From Amorphophallus konjac (lineage: Eukaryota > Streptophyta > Magnoliopsida > Alismatales > Araceae), in the NCBI GenBank assembly GCA_022559845.1, contig CM040123.1, forward strand, positions 314,755,933 to 314,819,932: a stretch of DNA of 64,000 bases, written 5' to 3'. Within the stretch, counting starts at the first letter, position 1. Every line of letters begins with the position of its first letter. The notes below the pieces were generated by a model that saw only the letters and a list, made by a program, of their open reading frames with translations, did no database searches and was not told where the DNA came from. Positions 58,201-64,000 of the stretch are shown here, in pieces. The translations under genes and the position numbers were made by a program.

Positions 58201-60514
58201 AGCACCGACAACCACTCCCCTGCCTCTGCGCAAGAAGAGAAAGATTTCTGCAGTGAAGACTGCAGTTGGGAAGGTCAGGAAGGCTAAGAAGGCCCATGCT
58301 CGGCAGTCAGTTTCGGCAGTGACGGACCCTGGGACCCCTCTTCCTGATATCCCCTCATTTGATGAGTTTGAATCTCAAAGGGAGGGCGCCCAGACGTCAG
58401 TCAAGGGTAACATCAATAGCCTGCAGTTGTATCTTTCATCATTTTTTTGCTGAATTTCAAAGAAATCCTTGAAACTGACCCCCCCTTTTTCGCACAGCCC
58501 AAGAGCCAGTTGTGACACCTTCTGTGGTGGAGACCAGATTGCCCTCTCCCACACCGGCTAGTGAGGCGGAGGGTAAGTGTGCTTTCTCATCTTTTCTTGC
58601 ACATTTCAATTATTTTTCATTGTCTCGCTCACAAGCTTTTCACTGCAGTGACGGCCGGGGAGGAGGCTAAAGTCATGGGAGCAGCTGGCGATGTAACTCA
58701 GCCACAGGAGGGCCATAAGACCCAGACGAAACGGGGCCTTGTCCCTGTGAGGCGCATAGTTACCAGGTCTTCCTCCCGGCATACACTAGGAACGAAAGTC
58801 CCGCCCATGGATAGTGTGGAAATCTCTTCCAGTAGCTCCGCGACCGCTTCCGAGGCAGAGGGAGAAGAAGCAGGTTTCAGCGAGAGCGAGACGGAGGGTA
58901 TCTCCAAATCAGAGGCCCCATCCGTATGTACTGCCATTGTTCCACTATTCACCCCCTCCAAACTGCTGGTGCTGTCTTCTGAGGAGGAACTACAGGAAGA
59001 ATTTGCTGGCTTGGACACCGAGGTAGATATAACGCCTCCCTTTGCTGCTTCAGCAGCGGAGCTTTCCTCTCCCCTGCACTCCTTTGAGGACATCGACATT
59101 ACATTAGAAGTGAGTCTCTCTTCCTCTCCTCATTATTTTCCCCTTTTATCTGCTGCTTGATGATGTATTGATTTGTTCGTAGGAATCCCCTGTTGCTAGC
59201 CCGGTAGCGACTGCGGCCTTTGAAGCCACTCTGTCTGACACCTTGGCCATTGTTCCTGCTTCGTCAGCCGCCTGTGCAGGCGTTTCTGAGATAATTCGCC
59301 CTGTGCCGGTGAGGGTACAGTCGTCTACGGACTTAGCATTGTTGGACTTGAGGATCTCGGGGGAGAGTTCGGCCCTTACCCGGGTCTTGGATTTTAGAGC
59401 TGAGACGGACCCAGCTAGGGGTTCTGCCTTTATACCAGCCGCAGTGATGACCATTGCGCCCGAGTCAGCAATTCCCATAACAGCAATTATAGAGACTGAA
59501 CTTTTGCCTCTTCGGGCCTTGGCCCCTGCCGCCCTGACGTTGAAGGAACCGGCCGTTGAAGCGGGGATGGAAGAAGGAGAGGCAGCTGCTACAGAGACCG
59601 GGGTATTGTCTATAACCGACCCAGAATTGATCTCTATGCTTTCGGAATCCGAGGAGGAGGTGCCCCGAGAAGAGGATGCTGAAGATGCGGGTATCACACT
59701 GGGGACCCAGGAAGCAGCCGCTCTAGCACTTATTAAAGTTGCCCCTACGAGCATTCAAATAGCAACCCCCGAGGAGATGGAGGTGGAAGGCCTCTTGGTT
59801 CCGTCAGGGATTGCAGAGAGAGCTCAGTTGGCGCCTTCAGCAGACCTCCCGTCTTCCTCTTCCCAGCCAGATGTTACACTATGGGCAGACATTGACAGTG
59901 AGGTGACTTTCGAAGTAGCTCCATTTCCTTCTCCTGGCTTCGCTTCATCCGAGAGTTTCGTCTGGCAAAATCTGGACATGCTGCGCCAGCTGGTGGAGTC
60001 CCAGCCCGGAATGACTTATCTACAGCTGAAGGAGATAGTCGAGCGTTTCACCGCTGGTCTACAGGCGATGGGCTGTCCCATGGAAATATGGGCTTGGCGG
60101 GTTCTATTATTGTTAAAGTTTATACATCGCCGGGACTTCTTGGCACATATTATGTCTGACAGACTGGCAGCTTTGAAGTTGCAAAGGATGGAGTGCAAAT
60201 CTGAGATGGAGAAAATGGACTCTGTTCTTCAGGAGCGCCAACGCCGACTGCAGTCTCTGGCGCAGCGGGAGCAGTTCGTGCGCAGTCGGATAACCATCCT
60301 AGAGGCTGAACTGTTTGATCTCCGAGCTGAACTGCCGCAGATAACAACTTCTCGGTCGCAGCTTGCGGAAGAAGTAGCTCTGTTGGAGGGGCAGGTGGCA
60401 TCCTTTCAGGACGAGTCTGCTCGGCTACAGGAGGAGGAGGCTCGACTTCATGAGCTGGGGGCTGCCCCGCATGTAGGGCTTCTGGCCTTCGAAGACATAT
60501 TCCGACGCCCGTGA
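55210..60514 (+). pseudogene. PMD protein gene of element B, 5 exons, two frameshifts in exon 1
   Basis: Exons 55210-58023, 58116-58406, 58498-58572, 58649-59109 and 59183-60514; introns 73-92 bases, all GT-AG, phases 1, 1, 1, 0. Exon 1 holds the long globular part with PMD signatures (LSQLSGLPIDGEPYEEV; then THCAAYFTFWLCTFALP). Later exons are low-complexity and acidic; the last ends in a coiled coil (LQERQRRLQSLAQREQF) and TGA at 60512. Two single-base gains near 55999 and 56060 shift the frame between the halves of exon 1. All else is open over about 1,650 codons, so the damage is recent or an assembly error. Domain PF10536 assigned from memory; function unknown. Confidence 0.72.
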
Positions 60515-60860
60515 TCGTCTGTTCTCCCCTTTTTGTAATACAATTCCCCCTCAGGGGCCCTTCTTGTATTCCCTCTTTTATTCAATGGAAAGGAATCTTT
60601 ACACCAGTTTCATATGTGATTTGTTCTTTACTTATCGCACCATCAATATTTCACGGCGATTTGGCAGCGGTTTCAGCGGTCCCCGTGCGAATAACCCGTA
60701 CCTAGCGGGAGAGCGTCCACCCTTTCAGAGAGAGGATGGGGGACTCGCTCCACCGCGCGACGGTATCCAGGGGATGCTTAAACCGAATCTTGTGGATAGT
60801 TGAATAAATGAGGTTTAGAACATTGTCTGGAACAAACGAATGGTTTATCCCGGACAGGTT
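60515..60860 (+). other. 3' flank of the PMD gene
   Basis: Noncoding; short AT-rich stretch with TTTTATTCAATGG near 60576, possibly the 3' UTR. Confidence 0.45.
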
Positions 60861-61660
60861 TCAAAGCTGGTTGGGGCAAAGTGCCAATCGACCAGTGACT
60901 GATTTTATCATCGATATTGGGTTTATATCGATGCAAAGAAGTTTTATAGGGTTCATCAGAATAGACATAAGGTCTAGACTGGGTAGACTTGATCACAGGT
61001 GGGACGTGAAAAGGGTATGTGGTTCCCATCAGAACGGACATAAAGTCTGAACTGAACAGGTTTCATCATTGGCCGGGCAATGTACCGATCGACCAATGGT
61101 TGGCTTCATCATCGATATGGGGTTTATATCGATGCAAAGGAATTTCATAGGGTTCATCAGGATAGACGTAAGGTCTAAACTGGATAGGGTTTTATCATTG
61201 ATCGGGCAAGGTGCCGGTCGATCAATAGCTGGCTCCATCATCGATATTGGGTTCATATCGATGCAAAGGGATTTCATAAGGTTCATCAGGATAGACGTAA
61301 GGTCTAAACTGGGTAGGGTCATATCATTGATCGGGCAAGATGCCGGTCGATCAACGGTTGGTTTCATCGTCGATATTGGGTCTATATCGATGCAAAGGAA
61401 TTTCATAAGTTTCATCAGAATAGACGTAAGGTCTAAACTGGGTAGGGTTTCATCATTGATCGGGCGAGATGCCGGTCAATCAATGGTGGGACGTAGGTAG
61501 AGGTGTAGGTCTCGTTAAGATAGACGCGAGGTCTATTCCAGCAGGTTTCATCGCGGGTGGGACATTTGAAAGAGGCTATGTAGATTCCATCAGGACAGAC
61601 GTAAGGTTTATCCTGTCAAGATTTTATCGTTGACCGGGCAAGGAGCCAAACAGTTAACGG
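60861..61660. repeat. Hairpin-bearing tandem repeats, block 1 (about 120-130-bp unit)
   Basis: About six units. Each has dyad S1 (for example ATTGATCG ... CGATCAAT around GGGCA-AGG-TGCC, 61197-61226) and dyad S2 (CATCGATAT ... ATATCGATG, 60909-60933, 61110-61134, 61239-61263), then CAAAGGAATTTCATA and TAGACGTAAGGTCTAAAC. Confidence 0.93.
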
Positions 61661-61699
61661 AAGGCTTTATCAAGGGAAGGTAGTATGGAATTTCTCAGA

Positions 61700-61920
61700 A
61701 TTACCACATTACTGACCCAGGCGCCCTTTCGGGTTTTCACCGGAGCCAGCCCCCTCTCGCTTTTGCCCACGTGCCCTTTCGGGTTTTCACGTGGCGGGGT
61801 ACCTGATTTTGCCTACAGTGCCCTTTTGGGTTTTCACCACAGCTGGATTTTAGCCATTTTTGCCCTTGTCCAGAATGCCTGAATAAGTCTGGCGGGGTAT
61901 CTCTATTTTTAACCCCATTT
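61700..61920. repeat. CCCTTTCGGG repeat block 1
   Basis: Three copies of GCCCTTTCGGGTTTTCAC-type units. A near copy of the whole block lies at 63097-63320. Confidence 0.93.
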
Positions 61921-62029
61921 CTTCATATATATATTTTGTCGTTTTCTTTCTCTTTCTCTTTGTCATCGTCTTTTCTGGAACTGGAACTTTCATTCTATGG
62001 ACCATGGCGCCATATGTTTATGGTGGATA

Positions 62030-63050
62030 CATGATCATTGATGTGGGTGTCAACATCAATGCAAAGGGAAATAGGGTTTCATGATCTATCCAGACGAAAG
62101 GTTCGAATTGATTTAGGGGATATAGATAGCAGCTCGGGCACGAAGCCATTTGCTGGCAATGGGAGTTTCATCGTTAATGTAAGGTTTGACATTAACGCAA
62201 AGGAATAGAGTTTCATGATCTATCCAGACGAAGGGTCCGAATTGATTCAAACAGCTATGTCGTGTTTCGTCAGAGCAGACGGAAGGTCTACCCTGGATGG
62301 GTTTTAGCATTGATCAGGCAGCATGCCAACCGATCAATAGCAGGTTTCATCATTGGTATTGGGCTCATACCAATGCAAGGATTTCATATGTTTCATCGGG
62401 ATAGACGTAAGGTCTAAACCAGACAGGTTTTATCGTTGATCGGGCAGGATGCCAGTCGATCAACAGCAGGTTTCATCATCAGTATTGGGTTTATACCAAT
62501 GCAAGGATTTCATAGGTTTCATCGGGATAGACGGTAAGGTCTAAGCCGGATAGGTTTTATCGTTGATCGGGCAGGATGCCAATCGATCAACAGCAGGTTT
62601 CATCATAGGTACCGAGTTCATACCAATGCAAGGATTTCATATGTTTCATCGGGATAGACATAAGGTCTAAACCGGACAGGTTTTATCGTTGATTGGGCAG
62701 GATGCCAGTCGATCAACAGCAGGTTTCATCATCAGTATTGGGTTTATACCAATGCAAGGATTTCATAGGTTTCATCGGGATAGACGGTAAGGTCTAAGCC
62801 GGATAGGTTTCATCGTTGATCGGGCAGTGTGCCAATCGATCAATAGCAGGTTTTATCACGGTGAGACATATGATAGGTTTCGTCAGAATGGATGTAAGAT
62901 CTAAACTGGGTAGGTTTTACCGTGGTGGGTCTCGGACAGAAAGTGGAAGGGTTTTATCGGAACAGACGGAAGGTCTACTCCGAGATGGGCTTTAGCATTG
63001 ATCGAGATGATATGCCTCATGACCAATGGGGTTTCATCATCGATGGGACA
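62030..63050. repeat. Hairpin-bearing tandem repeats, block 2
   Basis: About eight units with altered S2 stems: CATTGATGT/ACATCAATG (62036-62061), CGTTAATGT/ACATTAACG (62172-62197), CATTGGTAT/ATACCAATG (62351-62375). The last units have mismatched stems. S1 stems include GTTGATCG/CGATCAAC near 62433. Confidence 0.92.
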
Positions 63051-63096
63051 TGCGGTATATGCTGCCGAAGAAGATTCATGAAGTGAACTTTTTATA

Positions 63097-63320
63097 TTAC
63101 CACATTACTGACCCAAGTGCCCTTTCGGGTTTTCACCGGAGCCAGCCCCCTCTTGCTTTTGTCCACGCGTCCTCTCGGGTTTTCACGTGGCGGGGTACCC
63201 AATTTTACCCGTAGCGCCCTTTCGGGTTTTCGCCACAGCCGAGTTGTTTGCCATTTTTGCACTCGTCCAAAATGTTTTGGACAAGTCCGGCGGGGCACCT
63301 CTATTTTAAGCCCCCATTTC
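63097..63320. repeat. CCCTTTCGGG repeat block 2
   Basis: Second copy of the 61700-61920 block, about 1.4 kb further on. Confidence 0.93.
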
Positions 63321-63518
63321 TTATCATCATTTTTTTTATCATTTCCTCTTTTTCTTGAACTCGTATAAGAGGAGGATATTGAGAGAGTCGACTAGGGCAC
63401 AAGGCCTTGCGCCGAGAAAAGGCTTGTTCGTTAGCAAGAAGGTAATGCTAGCGTAAAGGACAAATTTGAGCCGATTCGGGCGTAGGACCCGCATTGGTGA
63501 TGTTATTTGTTATATGTG
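63321..63518. other. Spacer before the terminal array
   Basis: Short noncoding stretch, no repeat or gene recognised. Confidence 0.5.
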
Positions 63519-64000
63519 AGCTCGGTCAGGGCAGAGTGCCGCTAAACCGAGGTGTGGGTAGCTCGATCATGGTGGAGTACCACTAGACCAGGATAAGGGT
63601 AGCTCGGTCAGAGCAGAGTGCCTCTAGACTAAGATATAAGTAGCTCGGCTAGGGCGGAGTGCCACTAGACCAAGTTTGAGGTAGCTTGGTTAGGGCAGAA
63701 TGCCACTAGACCAAGTTTAAGGTAGCTCGGTTGGGGTGGAGTGTCACTAAACCGAGGTAAGGGTAGCTTGGTTAGGGCGGAATGCCACTAAACCAAGGAG
63801 AGGTAGCTCGATCAGGGCAGAGCGCCACTAGACCAAGAAGAGGGTAGCTCGGCTAGGGCGGAGTGCCGCTAGACCAAGAAAAGGGTAGTTCGGCTAGGGC
63901 GGAGGGCCACTAGACCAAGAAAAGGATAGCTTGGTTAGGGCAGAGTGCCCCTAGACCAAGGAGAGGGTAGCTTGGTTAGGGCGGAGTGTCACTAAACTAA
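63519..64000. repeat. Tandem hairpin array, about 40-bp unit, at least 12 copies
   Basis: Unit AGCTCGGTTAGGGC, GGAGTGCCACTAGACCAAG; runs off the window. Arms pair around GGGC-ARAG-GCC. Outer arms are CTCGGT/ACCGAG in some copies and CTTGGT/ACCAAG in others. Confidence 0.95.

Larger units (their letters stand above)
54467..64000 (-). mobile_element. Element B internal region: second PMD-carrying LTR retrotransposon, right end outside the window
   Basis: Same order as element 3: LTR end, polypurine tract, spacer, antisense intron-bearing PMD gene. Behind the gene lie long tandem repeats instead of Gag ORFs; gag and the second LTR would be beyond 64000. Confidence 0.6.

Noticed and set aside
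61029..61500. Long frames on both strands through the hairpin repeats
   Set aside because: They arise because the repeat unit lacks stops in several frames; the evidence for DNA/RNA structure is stronger than for protein.
60861..64000. Could the regular repeats be a CRISPR array or satellite centromere?
   Set aside because: Plant nuclear context, degenerate repeats, no spacers of uniform length, no cas genes; arrays lie inside a retrotransposon body rather than forming long satellite blocks.

Overview
This is plant nuclear DNA, from heterochromatin packed with transposons. The signs are LTR retrotransposons nested in one another, Ty1/copia elements of the Sirevirus (SIRE/Maximus) type primed from initiator tRNA-Met (TGGTATCAGAGC), Ty3-type LTRs starting TGTAGACACC, plant mobile domain (PMD) genes with short GT-AG introns, and many CpG-decay stops. 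The species cannot be named from this. I found no ordinary host gene, tRNA, rRNA, organelle insert or CRISPR array. All divergence figures are hand alignments.

Left half (1-31080), a Russian-doll nest. Element 1 (1-7187, cut by the window edge) is a decayed Sirevirus: pol, a post-pol ORF and a 3' LTR. It appears to sit inside the 5' LTR of element 2, a close relative (7188-13437 plus 25728-29751) with gag, pol, post-pol ORF and 3' LTR, all full of stops. Element 3 (13438-25727, minus strand) is inserted in the post-pol spacer of element 2 with target duplication GTGAC. It is a pol-less Tat/Ogre-like LTR retrotransposon carrying a seven-exon PMD gene antisense to itself. Element 2 in turn lies in an older Sirevirus-like remnant (29752-31080).

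Middle (31081-45804). After an unassigned stretch and a TGTAACGCCC LTR-like segment comes element 4, a pol-less Sirevirus with about 3 kb LTRs that differ by about 1.5%. Its only gene is a Gag-like protein without the capsid half but with six zinc-knuckle-like motifs. Each LTR holds about 40 copies of an AGTCTRTACA motif. A 2,156-bp solo LTR (TSD GAAGA) sits in its 5' LTR.

Right half (45805-64000). A decayed PMD gene tail, an LTR-like segment, degenerate repeats, and then element B: a minus-strand LTR and polypurine tract, followed by a plus-strand PMD gene with five exons. Behind it lie about 3.4 kb of hairpin-forming tandem repeats reaching the window end.

Two observations stand out. First, at least two distinct elements share one layout: 3' LTR, polypurine tract, spacer, antisense intron-bearing PMD gene. 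Second, nearly every element has its own family of short inverted repeats. In several of them the two arms change together between copies, so pairing is kept while sequence is not. The best case is the hairpin array at 60.9-62.4 kb. This suggests selected or mechanistically maintained structure in LTRs and in the regions around the captured genes.
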